Positions 33,759 through 42,303 of a DNA stretch of 64,000 nt are shown in pieces. Under the pieces are notes generated by a model. That model had not been told where the DNA came from, made no database searches, and worked only from the letters and a program-made list of their open reading frames with translations. A program made the translations under genes and the position numbers. Source of the DNA: Paenibacillus mucilaginosus 3016 (GTDB lineage: Bacteria > Bacillota > Bacilli > Paenibacillales > NBRC-103111); contig NC_016935.1 in assembly GCF_000250655.1 (NCBI RefSeq), positions 7,520,001 through 7,584,000 on the forward strand, in the 5' to 3' direction. The stretch's first letter is position 1, and each line of letters begins with the position of its first letter.

Positions 33759-34652
33759 TTAAGAAACCGCCGCCCCGATCCAGCGCAGCTCCCCGAGCAG
33801 CCCTTTGAACTCGAGCTCGACGAACTTGCTGCGCACCGTATCCGTATCGGGGTTCCAGCAGCTGTCCTCGACCGAGCAGGCCACCGGCGCGTCGCAGCGG
33901 ATTCTGGCGAGGTCCCGGCAGAGGTGCAGCATCTCGAGGTCCGCCGAGATTTTGGTCCGTACGCCCTTCGGCAGGTTCTCCAGGTTCTCGAGAATGCCTT
34001 CGATGCTTCCGTATTCGAGCAGGAGCTTCACGGCCGTCTTCTCACCGATCCCCTTCACGCCCGGATAGTTGTCGCTGGTATCGCCGATCAGGCCCTTGAG
34101 ATCGATGAACTGCTGCGGGGTCAGTCCCTTCTCGAGCAGCAGCGCCTCCGGCGTGTAGACCGCATAGTTCGAAGCGCCCTTCTTCATGATGATCACGCTC
34201 ACCTGCCCGCTCACCAGCTGCAGCATGTCGTGGTCCCCCGTCAGGATCATCACCTGCATCTCCTGTCCGAAGCAGCCTGCCAGCGTCCCGATGCAGTCGT
34301 CCGCTTCATAGCCGGCGAAGCCGATGTTGGGCACGCCGAAGCTCGCAACGGCTTCCTTCACGAGATCGAACTGCGGGATGAGCTCCAGCGGGGCTTCCGG
34401 CCGGTTCGCCTTGTACCCCGAATACTGCTCCGTGCGGAACGTCTTGCTCCCCATATCCCAGCAGCAGATGACGTGCGTGGGCTTGAACGTTTGGACCGCA
34501 TCAAGGAAATATTTGAAAAATCCGTATACCGCATTGGTCGGTATGCCGGTTGACGTCCTGCGGATGTATCCGCCGTACGCGTTCGCGTAGTACGCCCGGA
34601 ACAACAGAGCCATTCCGTCGACGATCAGCAGCTTGCGTTGTTCTTCCATCAT
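33759..34652 (-). CDS. 5'-3' exonuclease (FEN/PolA N-terminal type)
   Basis: Structure-specific 5' nuclease of 297 residues, equivalent to the N-terminal domain of DNA polymerase I and to B. subtilis YpcP/ExoA. Metal-binding acidic residues appear in LLIVDGMALLFRAYYA, ICCWDMGSKTFRTEQYSGYKANR, GYEADDCIGTLAG, LTGDHDMLQLV and LIGDTSDNYPGVKGIGEKTA, the last with the helix-hairpin-helix. It is full length as a stand-alone FEN. ATG start with only a weak GGGAG site. A TATAAT box lies at about 34693 on the minus strand. Likely role: RNA primer removal and repair. Confidence 0.93.
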   Translation of the reverse strand: MMEEQRKLLIVDGMALLFRAYYANAYGGYIRRTSTGIPTNAVYGFFKYFLDAVQTFKPTHVICCWDMGSKTFRTEQYSGYKANRPEAPLELIPQFDLVKEAVASFGVPNIGFAGYEADDCIGTLAGCFGQEMQVMILTGDHDMLQLVSGQVSVIIMKKGASNYAVYTPEALLLEKGLTPQQFIDLKGLIGDTSDNYPGVKGIGEKTAVKLLLEYGSIEGILENLENLPKGVRTKISADLEMLHLCRDLARIRCDAPVACSVEDSCWNPDTDTVRSKFVELEFKGLLGELRWIGAAVS

Positions 34653-34989
34653 TGCCGGTTTCGCACTCCCATTTCTAACAAGATAGTCCCATTATACCAT
34701 AAACCGCCCCCTCCCCCTCCGATATTTTTGAACATCCTACAAACCATTAGGCACACTGAAGATGCACGGCGTGAATGGTTAGTCCGCTTACGGAAGCCGC
34801 CGGGATCACCCCTTATACAGCCAAAAGAACCCCCTCTTCGGCAGGGCTCCCCGCCATTGCTGGCGGTGGACCTGTGTGAAAGGGGGGGTCCGGATGAAAG
34901 CTGCCCGGTTACCGGATGACCGGATGACCGGATTGTTGGGCGCAGGATACGGTTCTCATTTCTCGTCCCTCAGTTACTGAGCTCCTGCA
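34653..34989. other. 337-bp intergenic region
   Basis: Contains the probable promoter of the exonuclease gene (minus-strand TATAAT near 34693), a run ACCGGATG-ACCGGATG-ACCGGATT (34911-34934, 8-bp tandem units), and a small hairpin around 34850-34870. No gene, terminator with T-run or regulatory element is convincingly seen. Confidence 0.6.
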
Positions 34990-35971
34990 TTACCGGGACT
35001 GGGACTGCGGATGCCGTTGCTCCCGGTGCTGCAGCCGGTACTGCATCGGGGTCGTGCCCAGCTTGCGCTTGAACACGTAGTGCAGATAATTGCTGCTTGA
35101 GAATCCGCACCGCACAGCGAGCTGGTCCATCGTCAGGTCGCTCTCCGCCAGCTCGCTGCAGATCCGCGAGAGGCGGACGCTCTCGATGTACTCGCTGAAC
35201 GTGCCGCCCGTGCGCTCCCGGAAGATCCGCTGCAGCTGCCGGGGGCTCACCTGCACCCGCTCGGCCACCACCTCCAGCGTCAAGGGAGCCATGTAATTGT
35301 CCTGGATGAACTGGACGGCAAGGCCGTAGCGGTAGTGCTTCATGTCGCGGGAGGGCAGCAGCGGCTGGGGCGGTGCGTCGTAGGCCCGGGCCACCCGGAG
35401 CAGGATCTGGACGATCGCCTGCTTGATGACGGTCATCACGCCCGGCTGGTTCTCATGCCACGCCCGGTAAGCGGTCAGGAAGCATTCCATCGCCTTGAAG
35501 TTGTCCGGGACGGGACGGGGCGGCAGCTGCTCCAGCTGGCGGACGCAGGCGTGCGCCTCCTGGCGCTCCCAGCTCTCGCCCCAGTCTTCGCCTCCGGCTT
35601 CCGGCCGCCCCTCCAGCCTGCGGATATCCAGGTGCAGGCACAGCTCATCCATCGCTTCGCTCGCATCCGCTTCCTGGTAATGCAGCAGGCCGGGACCCGT
35701 CAGGTACATCAGTCCCTCGTAGGAGGGAATAAGGCTCGCTGCCGAGGATCACCTTCCCTTTGCCCCGGGGAATGAAGTGGAACTCAAAGTCGGAATGCTT
35801 GTGGAACTGCACCGTGCGTCCCGGCGGGAAGGACGTATGGTGGAAGCGCAGCATGCGGATGCCGTAGTCCCCCCAGCGGAACTGCACGTCGAGACGGTCG
35901 AGCGCGCTCGGGTTCTCGAGCATGAGCTCATAAGGGTACGGCTTGGAGCCGGCGCGGGTCTGCCCGTTCAT
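34990..35971 (-). pseudogene. AraC-family regulator, interrupted by a +1 frameshift
   Basis: The N-terminal cupin-like sensing part is read from ATG 35971 (MNGQTRAGSKPYPYEL, then FHHTSFPPGRTVQFHKHSDF and ending ILGSEPYSLL). The rest, from YEGLMYLTGPGLLHYQ through both AraC HTHs (MAPLTLEVVAERVQVSPRQL, LTMDQLAVRCGFSSSNYLHYVF), lies in another frame. The shift is between about 35722 and 35738; one surplus base there explains it (982 bp = 3x327+1). With the base removed the protein would be about 326 residues. The start overlaps the preceding oxidoreductase stop by 4 bp (ATGA), so the two were translationally coupled. Either a real pseudogene or a sequence error. Confidence 0.85.
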
Positions 35972-36987
35972 GACGGCAGATCGCTGAGCGGGACCGCCGC
36001 CCCCGTGCCGGCCGAACGGTTCGCCGCCTCCATCAGCCGGGTCAGCTCCAGCGCCAGCGCGATGTTCTCTTCCGCCTTCGTGTCTTCCTGAATATGCGCC
36101 ACCCACTGGTGGAACGCGGAAGGAAGCTCCGCCGGCTGCGGCTGTACCCGCCACTCCCGCTCGGCCCCCTCCCCGGCCAGATTCGAGCGGAGCAGCAGCC
36201 GGTTATCGTGCGAGGAGAACAGCAGGCTGCCCTCGGTGCCGTGCACTTCGATCACGAAGGGCGAGTGCGCGTTGACGAAGCCGGCCTCGACCACGGCGAG
36301 CGCCCCGTTCGGGTAGCGCAGCACGGCCACCGCGTTGTCCTCCACCTCACGCCCGGTAACATACCCGTAGTGGGCGGACACGCTCTCCGGCTCTCCGAGG
36401 AACAGCCGGGCTAGATACATCGGATGGCAGCCGAGGTCGATCAGCGCGCCGCCCCCGCACTGCTCCCTGCCAAAGAAATGGCCGGGAAGCCAGCCGTCCG
36501 GCGACTGCTGTGTGGAGACCGCGCCGTTATGGGACAGGCGCGTGCGCACCAGCGTCAGTTCGCCGAGCAGCCGGCGGGCGAGGATGTCCTGCACCGCCAG
36601 GGTGTAGCTGTGGTTGAGGCGGGGCAGGGAGACCGTGAGCTTGACGCCCGCCGCCTCCACGGCCTGCAGGATCTCCACCGCCTCCTTCTGGGTCGCCGCC
36701 AGCACCTTCTCGGTGAAGATATGCTTGCCTGCCCGTGCCGCAGCGATGATCACATCGCGGTGAAAATGGGTCGGCGTGTCCACGATGACCGCGTCGATCT
36801 CCGGACGGGACAGCAGCTCCTCCAGGCTCGCGTAGAACGGCACCCCGCGGGCTTCCGCTTCCCGCCGGCCGCGCTCCGGCTCTTCATCCCAGACGGCCGC
36901 AATCTCCGTACCGGGATGCTCCTGCGCCTGCTTGGCATAGTCTTTGGCATGCACATGCCAGAAGCTCAGCATGGCTACTCGAATCAT
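35968..36987 (-). CDS. Gfo/Idh/MocA-family oxidoreductase 1
   Basis: NAD(P)-dependent sugar or inositol-type dehydrogenase, 339 residues. N-terminal Rossmann fold (VAMLSFWHVHAKDYAKQAQE, lacking the usual GxGxxG but with HVH), VIVDTPTHFHRDVIIAAARA, and the EKV equivalent of the EKP motif at HIFTEKVLAATQKEA; C-terminal alpha/beta domain with GGGALIDLGCHPMYLARLFL. Begins at ATG 36987 behind AAGGAGG. Lies between a paralogous oxidoreductase gene and an AraC regulator gene, overlapping the latter by 4 bp. Substrate unknown. Confidence 0.88.
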   Translation of the reverse strand: MIRVAMLSFWHVHAKDYAKQAQEHPGTEIAAVWDEEPERGRREAEARGVPFYASLEELLSRPEIDAVIVDTPTHFHRDVIIAAARAGKHIFTEKVLAATQKEAVEILQAVEAAGVKLTVSLPRLNHSYTLAVQDILARRLLGELTLVRTRLSHNGAVSTQQSPDGWLPGHFFGREQCGGGALIDLGCHPMYLARLFLGEPESVSAHYGYVTGREVEDNAVAVLRYPNGALAVVEAGFVNAHSPFVIEVHGTEGSLLFSSHDNRLLLRSNLAGEGAEREWRVQPQPAELPSAFHQWVAHIQEDTKAEENIALALELTRLMEAANRSAGTGAAVPLSDLPS

Positions 36988-37022
36988 GATCGCACCAGCC
37001 TCCTTATTCCCCGTCCGGGTTC

Positions 37023-38105
37023 TTAATCAAAGTACACGGCTTGACCGGTCCTCGACGATTCGTAGATCGCCTCCAGAATCTCCGAGACGACCAGCGCCTG
37101 GCGGGGGGTGACGACCGGCTCCGTATCGTTCAGGATCGCATCGATCCAGTGCCGCATCTCGGTGTCCTCCGCCTTCTCTGTCTTGCCGTCGTAGAAGTCG
37201 ACGCCCTTCGTCCCGAGCTCCACCTTGTTGGTGTAGAGCTTGCTGTGCTTCTCGCCGTTGAGCCTGAGGCCGTCCTCCATATCCGCCCCGCCCTCGGTGC
37301 CGCTAAGCGTACACTTCGCTTCCTTGACATCCAGCATGTTGATCGCCCAGCTCGACTCGAGCATGATGGTAGCCCCGTTCTTCATGACGATCATGCCCAT
37401 CGCCGAGTCCTCGACCGTGAACTTCGCCGGGTCCCAAGACCCCCACGCATTGGCCGCATTCTCCTTCGACGAGAGCTTGTGGAAGGCGGTGCCGAGAACC
37501 ACCTTCGGCTCGTAATTGTTCATCATCCAGAGGGTCAGGTCGAGCGCATGGGTGCCGATGTCGATCAGCGGGCCTCCGCCCTGCTTCTCCCCATCGAGGA
37601 ACACGCCCCAGGTCGGCACCGCCCTGCGCCGGATCGCATGCGCCCGGGCATAGTAGATCTCGCCGAGCTCCCCGTCCTCGCAGAGCCGCTTCAGATACAG
37701 GCTGTCCGGGCGGAAGCGGTTGTTGTAGCCTACGGTCAGCTTCCTCCCCGTACGCTCCGCCGCTTCCAGCATCCGGCGCGCATCCGCCGCCGTCTTCGCC
37801 ATCGGCTTCTCGCTCATCACGTGCTTGCCGGCCTCGAGAGCCGCAACGGAAATCGCCGCGTGCGAATCGTTCGGCGTACAGACATGCACCGCATTAATGG
37901 AAGCGTCTTCAAGAAGCTTCGTGTAGTCTATGTATACCTTCGCGCCTTCGCTTCCGTATTCCTTCGCCGCCTTCTCCGCCCGCTCCGAGATAATGTCACA
38001 AAAAGCGACAACCTCTACGCGATCCTGCTTTGCCAGCGCCGGCAGATGCTTGCCGTTCGCGATTCCCCCGCACCCTACGATACCGATCCGAAGCTTCTTC
38101 GACAT
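37023..38105 (-). CDS. Gfo/Idh/MocA-family oxidoreductase 2
   Basis: 360-residue paralogue with the full signatures: LRIGIVGCGGIANGKHLPAL (GxGxxA nucleotide-binding loop), VHVCTPNDSHAAISVAALEA, HVMSEKPMAKTAADARRML (catalytic-site EKP), and GGGPLIDIGTHALDLTLWMM with the active-site Asp/His. Likely oxidises a sugar, aminosugar or cyclitol. First gene of an oxidoreductase-oxidoreductase-AraC operon (gap 35 nt). ATG start behind AGGAGGGAATATTC. No transporter or other catabolic gene is next to the trio. Confidence 0.93.
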   Translation of the reverse strand: MSKKLRIGIVGCGGIANGKHLPALAKQDRVEVVAFCDIISERAEKAAKEYGSEGAKVYIDYTKLLEDASINAVHVCTPNDSHAAISVAALEAGKHVMSEKPMAKTAADARRMLEAAERTGRKLTVGYNNRFRPDSLYLKRLCEDGELGEIYYARAHAIRRRAVPTWGVFLDGEKQGGGPLIDIGTHALDLTLWMMNNYEPKVVLGTAFHKLSSKENAANAWGSWDPAKFTVEDSAMGMIVMKNGATIMLESSWAINMLDVKEAKCTLSGTEGGADMEDGLRLNGEKHSKLYTNKVELGTKGVDFYDGKTEKAEDTEMRHWIDAILNDTEPVVTPRQALVVSEILEAIYESSRTGQAVYFD

Positions 38106-38237
38106 GAATATTCCCTCCTGTTATGCAGGTAACCTGCTTCATCTGCCTTCATCGTAACAGAATTGCCCTGGACTGGATATTGCAATATGGCGACAGGGCA
38201 GGGTCAGAAATCACGACACCGACTTCGCGATGCATTA

Positions 38238-38275
38238 GAAAAAAGCCGCTCTCTCAGACATTAGAGAAACGGCTT
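38238..38275 (-). terminator. Intrinsic terminator of the aminotransferase gene
   Basis: AAGCCGTTTCTCT / AGAGAGCGGCTT hairpin followed by TTTTTC on the minus strand. Confidence 0.8.
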
Positions 38276-38282
38276 CGCATAA

Positions 38283-39491
38283 TCACTGTGAATTCGTGCC
38301 CGGACACTGCCCGGCTCCCTGCAAAAAGGCTCCGATCCGCCGGACGGCCTCCTGCAGACGGTCTTCCTCCTGGACGAGCGCGATGCGGACATAGCCCTCG
38401 CCCTCCCGCCCGAAGGCGTCTCCCGGAATTACGACAACGCCGGCGGAATATAGCATTTCCCGGGAAATCTGTCGAGATGTCCACCCGGGCGGAATGGGCG
38501 CCCAGATGAACATGGTGGCCTGCGGCTTTGGAAGTTCCCAGCCGGCCGCCCGCAGCCCGTCCACCACCAGATCGCGCCGCCGCTCGTACAGGCCGGCTAC
38601 GGAGACGCTGCCCGGCTCCATGTCCTCCTCCAGCGCCGCGATCCCGGCCCGCTGGACCGGCAGGAAGACGCCGTAGTCGATATTGGACTTCAGGATGCGC
38701 AGCGCCTGCACCGCGTCCGGCTGGCCGACCATGAAGGCGATGCGGCAGCCGGCCATGTTGAAGCTTTTCGACAAGGAATGAAATTCGACAGCGACCTCCT
38801 TGGCCCCTTCGACTTCGAGGATGCTCGGCGGCCGGAAGCCGTCATACGCCATCTCGGAGTACGCCACGTCATGGACGATCAGCAGGTCATGCCTCTTCGC
38901 GAAGCGCACCAGCTCCTCGAAGAAGGGCCTCGTCGCCACCGCCGACAGCGGGTTGCTCGGATAGTTGAGCAGGATGAACTTCGCCCGGCGCGCCGTCTCC
39001 TCCGGAATCTCGCCGAGCTGCGGAAGGAAGCCGTTCTCCGCGCGGAGCGGCAGAAAATACGGCTCGACACCGGCCAGCACGAGGCTCGCCGCATAGATCG
39101 GATACCCCGGATCGGGCACCATCACCGTGTCGCCGGGATCGGTGACCGCCATCGCCAGGTGGGCGAGCCCGTCCTGGGAGCCCATCAGCGTGACGACCTC
39201 GCGCTCGGGATCGAGTTCGACACCGAACCGGTGCCGGTACCACTTCGCCACGGTCTGCCGGAAGAGCAGACTGCCTTCGGACGTCGGGTAGCCGTACTGC
39301 CCCGGATCGCTCACCGCCTCGGCCAAGGCCGCGCGGACCCGGTCGGACGGTCCCCGGTCCGGGCTGCCGATGCCAAGGTCGATGACGTCGACACCGCCCG
39401 CCTGCACTTCCCTCTTCCACTGCGCCACTTCAGAAAAAATGGCCGAACCCAGTTCGGCCAAGCGCTTCGACTGCCACTTCGACATATTCAC
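38283..39491 (-). CDS. Class I/II PLP aminotransferase (DapL/PatA-like)
   Basis: Fold-type I aminotransferase, 402 residues: VIDLGIGSPDRGPSDRVRAA, YGYPTSEGSLLFRQTVAKWY, GSQDGLAHLAMAVTDPGD, LNYPSNPLSAVA, HDVAYSEMAYDG, and the PLP lysine in FHSLSKSFNMAGCRIAFMVG. Closest in pattern to the LL-diaminopimelate aminotransferase/AspC-like group, but substrate cannot be assigned. ATG start. Stands as a single gene with its own terminator, next to the M50 protease gene (53-nt gap) on the same strand. Confidence 0.88.
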   Translation of the reverse strand: MNMSKWQSKRLAELGSAIFSEVAQWKREVQAGGVDVIDLGIGSPDRGPSDRVRAALAEAVSDPGQYGYPTSEGSLLFRQTVAKWYRHRFGVELDPEREVVTLMGSQDGLAHLAMAVTDPGDTVMVPDPGYPIYAASLVLAGVEPYFLPLRAENGFLPQLGEIPEETARRAKFILLNYPSNPLSAVATRPFFEELVRFAKRHDLLIVHDVAYSEMAYDGFRPPSILEVEGAKEVAVEFHSLSKSFNMAGCRIAFMVGQPDAVQALRILKSNIDYGVFLPVQRAGIAALEEDMEPGSVSVAGLYERRRDLVVDGLRAAGWELPKPQATMFIWAPIPPGWTSRQISREMLYSAGVVVIPGDAFGREGEGYVRIALVQEEDRLQEAVRRIGAFLQGAGQCPGTNSQ

Positions 39492-39544
39492 CCAACCTTT
39501 TTTTCTAAGATAAGACCTGCCTGCTTCCGGGGAAGAGAGGGCCG

Positions 39545-40621
39545 TCAGCGCAGCTGCAGCCCCGGCACCTCGTGAACCTCCCTCATCATCACGAACAGGA
39601 ATGCGGCGAGCAGCAGGTAAGCGATGCCGTACTTCCAGCGGGTAGCCGGAGTGACATCGTAGTAGGCGTCGTTCTCGTACTTCGCGTATTCCACCTGGCA
39701 GTGGACCATGAGATACAGCCCGTCTTCCTTCTGCTGCCGTTCCAGCCGCGTGACATGGGTCCGCTTGATCAGGCCCTGCTCCATCATCGGGATCGTCCCG
39801 GTAAAATCGAGCCCCTCCCAGTACACCTTCACGAACTGCTGCCCCTCGAGATCCGAGTACGTCAGGAAAGGCAGGTCCCGCTTATGCTCCGGTCCCGGAA
39901 TGAGGTAGCCCTGCTCGATCAGCGGATCGGCCGCCACCTGGAAGCTCGCGTTCATGACGCGGGTCTGCCCGGATTTTTTCTTGCTTACGAACTTCTTGTA
40001 CAGGTCGTAGGCGAACATCGCCCAGATGATGAAGAACAGGATGGACCGCAGATAGAAAATGACCACAAGCCCGGCAATCAGGCCGACCAGCCACAGCCAG
40101 CGCGTGACTGCGGTGGAGATTCTCCCTCCGTCCAGCGGGTGGATCGGAAGAAGGTTGAGCAGGTTCAGAAGAAATCCTACATAGGCGAGACTGTAAAACA
40201 GGGGACTGTCCAGGTAGATACCCAGACCGTAGGCCGCAAGCGCCCCCACCGTACCGAGTACGGGCCCTCCGATCGCCACATAGGCCTCCGTCGCCGCATC
40301 GCGCGGATGCCGTTTCATGCTGATCAGCGCGCCCAGGAACGGAATGAACATGGGAGCCGACACGGGAAGACCTTTCTGCCTGGCGGCAAAGACGTGGCCC
40401 ATCTCATGAACCAGCAGAAGGAGGACGAATCCCACGGCGAACTGCCACGGGTAGATCAGCGCATAGGCTCCGACCGAGATCAGCATCGACAGGAACGCCC
40501 CGCCGAACTTGCTGAACTTCAGCAGGGGAACCAGCGTCTTCAGCTGGCTGAAAATGAACATGACCGCGGCACCGATGTACCACAGGGGAGTTTGCTTCTT
40601 TGGTTTCTGCCGCTGCTGCAA
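39545..40621 (-). CDS. Site-2-type membrane metalloprotease (peptidase M50)
   Basis: Intramembrane zinc metalloprotease of 358 residues. The HExxH motif lies in FVLLLLVHEMGHVFAARQKG and the third ligand in LLNLLPIHPLDGGRIS; several TMs in 15-205 and one at 335-352. Between them is a cytoplasmic or external domain of about 120 residues (205-325) without a PDZ signature. It begins at TTG 40621, 9 nt after AGGAGCG. The substrate is unknown; anti-sigma factors or signal-peptide remnants are usual in the family. Confidence 0.9.
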   Translation of the reverse strand: MQQRQKPKKQTPLWYIGAAVMFIFSQLKTLVPLLKFSKFGGAFLSMLISVGAYALIYPWQFAVGFVLLLLVHEMGHVFAARQKGLPVSAPMFIPFLGALISMKRHPRDAATEAYVAIGGPVLGTVGALAAYGLGIYLDSPLFYSLAYVGFLLNLLNLLPIHPLDGGRISTAVTRWLWLVGLIAGLVVIFYLRSILFFIIWAMFAYDLYKKFVSKKKSGQTRVMNASFQVAADPLIEQGYLIPGPEHKRDLPFLTYSDLEGQQFVKVYWEGLDFTGTIPMMEQGLIKRTHVTRLERQQKEDGLYLMVHCQVEYAKYENDAYYDVTPATRWKYGIAYLLLAAFLFVMMREVHEVPGLQLR

Positions 40622-40650
40622 CAGGCTTCACGCTCCTCGTCTTGCTTGGA

Positions 40651-41025
40651 TTAGCCCCGGCTGCCCCAGGCCTCCTCATACTGGTCGGCCTTGAAGCCCA
40701 CCGTCACCTGACTGCCGCTGATGACCACCGGCCGTTTGATCAGTTTGCCGTTCGATGCCAGCAGTGCAATCTTCTCCTCTTCGCTGAGTCCCGGAAGCTT
40801 ATCCTTCAGTCCGAGCTCCTTGTAGACTTCGCCGGAGACATTGAACCACTTTTTAATATCCAGGCCGCTTCTCGGGATGATCTCCCGCAGCTCCTCCACG
40901 GTCGGCGGCTGCTCCACAATATGCACCGTCTCCACGTCCCAGCCGTGTTCCTTGAGCCACTTGACCGCACTGCGGCACGTACCGCACTGGGGATATTGAT
41001 ATACCTTCAGTTTTGAGTCGTTCAT
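40651..41025 (-). CDS. ArsC/Spx-family protein (YusI-like)
   Basis: A 124-residue thioredoxin-fold protein with the redox CxxC in YPQCGTCRSAVKWLKEHGW (Cys14/Cys17), IIPRSGLDIKKWFNVSG and the ArsC/Spx-type loop RPVVISGSQVTVGFK. It lacks the Spx C-terminal region for RNA polymerase binding in recognisable form and has no arsenate operon context, so the best match is the YusI group, function unknown. ATG start. Directly upstream of the M50 gene with a 30-nt gap. Confidence 0.88.
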   Translation of the reverse strand: MNDSKLKVYQYPQCGTCRSAVKWLKEHGWDVETVHIVEQPPTVEELREIIPRSGLDIKKWFNVSGEVYKELGLKDKLPGLSEEEKIALLASNGKLIKRPVVISGSQVTVGFKADQYEEAWGSRG

Positions 41026-41237
41026 GGGGTACTTACCATCCTTATCGTCTGTTAGCGTTAGCGCGCCGGCATTTCCCTCCCATTATACCGATGAACGCCT
41101 TCCGCCTGCAAATGTACGGGGATGTACGGTTTATTGAAAATAGGCCGCTTCCGCAGGATAATGGAAAAGGGAGCGTACAGGCCCGGTTCATCCGGCCGAA
41201 CCCTTCCCCAGATCCCCTGAACAGTAAGGAGTCCCCC

Positions 41238-41981
41238 ATGATTTATGTCATTAAACTCGTCTACAGCTTCCTCTTCCCTCCCGGCCTCTACATCCTGGTT
41301 CTGCTCCTTCTTGGCGCGTGGGTCTACTTCCGGGTCCGTCGTTCGGCCGGCCTGGTGACCTTCGCCGCTGCGCTGCTCTTCTACTTCATGTCGATCCCGC
41401 TTACAGGCGAAGGACTCCTGAAGTCGGTCGAGGACCGCTACGATCCGCCCAAGGCGGTCGAGGGCGATGTGTACGTCATGCTGACCGGCGGCGGCGTCAG
41501 CGGCACGCCCGACATCAGCGCCACGGGCCATCTCAGCGGCTCCACGCTGCACCGCGTCGTCGCCGTTACCGAGCTCTTCGCCAAGAAGCCGCTCCCGATT
41601 CTCGTCTCGGGCGGCCAGGTCTATGAGGATACGGTGAACGAGGGGCGCCTGTCCAAGCAGAAGCTGATCGCCCTCGGCGTGCCCGAGAAGGCCATTCTGC
41701 TCGATGACGCTTCACGCACGACCCAGGAGAATGCCCGCAATTCCAAGGTGCTGCTCGATCAGCATGGGTTCCGGAAGCCGATCCTCGTCACCTCCGCCTT
41801 CCACATGGCCCGCTCGATCAAGCACTTTGGGAAGCAGGGCGTCGAAGTGCTCCCTTACCCGGTGGACTACAAGATCAGCCGGTATGACGGCGGCATGACC
41901 AGCCGCTTGTGGATCCCGACGGCCGGCGGCCAGGACTCATTCTCCCTGGCACTGAAGGAGTATGTCGGGATGCTGCAGTAA
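41238..41981 (+). CDS. DUF218 (YdcF/ElyC-like) membrane protein
   Basis: A 247-residue protein with two hydrophobic helices (5-25 and 32-52) and a DUF218 Rossmann-like domain (75-240): DVYVMLTGGGVSG, ILVSGGQVYED, LLDDASRTTQENARNSKVLL and LVTSAFHMARSIKHFGKQG. E. coli ElyC/SanA of this family affect peptidoglycan and envelope barrier. ATG 41238 with AAGGAG 7 nt upstream; an open extension of 75 codons upstream is antisense to the YusI-like start and is not used. Confidence 0.88.
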   Translation: MIYVIKLVYSFLFPPGLYILVLLLLGAWVYFRVRRSAGLVTFAAALLFYFMSIPLTGEGLLKSVEDRYDPPKAVEGDVYVMLTGGGVSGTPDISATGHLSGSTLHRVVAVTELFAKKPLPILVSGGQVYEDTVNEGRLSKQKLIALGVPEKAILLDDASRTTQENARNSKVLLDQHGFRKPILVTSAFHMARSIKHFGKQGVEVLPYPVDYKISRYDGGMTSRLWIPTAGGQDSFSLALKEYVGMLQ

Positions 41982-42019
41982 AAGAAGGGCAGGTGCTGCA
42001 GCGGCGGTGCCCCGGACCC

Positions 42020-42190
42020 GTCAAACCCTCTGGACGGGACGGGCAGCGGGCAGGCGGGCAGCGCACGGGATTCCAGCCTGCAGCCCTCCTCTCCTCCGGA
42101 GGGCCGCACATCTTATCGCAGAGCAGCGGATGCCAGGATGCCGCCTATGTGATGCGGAACCCGTGCCGCCGCTCCGCCGGCAGCGGGGTT
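42020..42190 (-). pseudogene. Decayed fragment of an RluA-family pseudouridine synthase gene
   Basis: About 80-150 bp match the 3' part of the rluD-like gene at 42304-43236. The best stretch, 42090-42170, aligns with 42466-42540 at roughly 80-85 percent by eye (cctccggagg, acatctt, gagcagcggatg and gatgccgc shared in order). In translation it gives HPLLCDKMCGPPEERR versus HPLLGDKMYGPPEEEG in the intact gene, then loses similarity and has stops. No full copy remains; it is a duplicate or recombination remnant. Confidence 0.75.
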
Positions 42191-42218
42191 CGCACTCCAC
42201 CGCCGCTCCCAAGCATGC

Positions 42219-42260
42219 CAAAAAACCGTGCCGGACACTTCTCTTGAAGTCCGGTACGGT
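42219..42260 (-). terminator. Terminator at the end of the cobalamin operon
   Basis: ACCGTACCGGACTT / AAGTGTCCGGCACGGT hairpin followed by TTTTTTG on the minus strand. Confidence 0.85.
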
Positions 42261-42303
42261 CTGTTTGGCTTGGGAAGAAGTGCTGCCTCGGACAGCATGC
42301 CCT

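Noticed and set aside
35722-35738. Programmed frameshift in the AraC gene
   Set aside because: No slippery heptamer, stimulatory hairpin or in-frame stop arrangement typical of programmed shifting; a mutation or sequence error is simpler.
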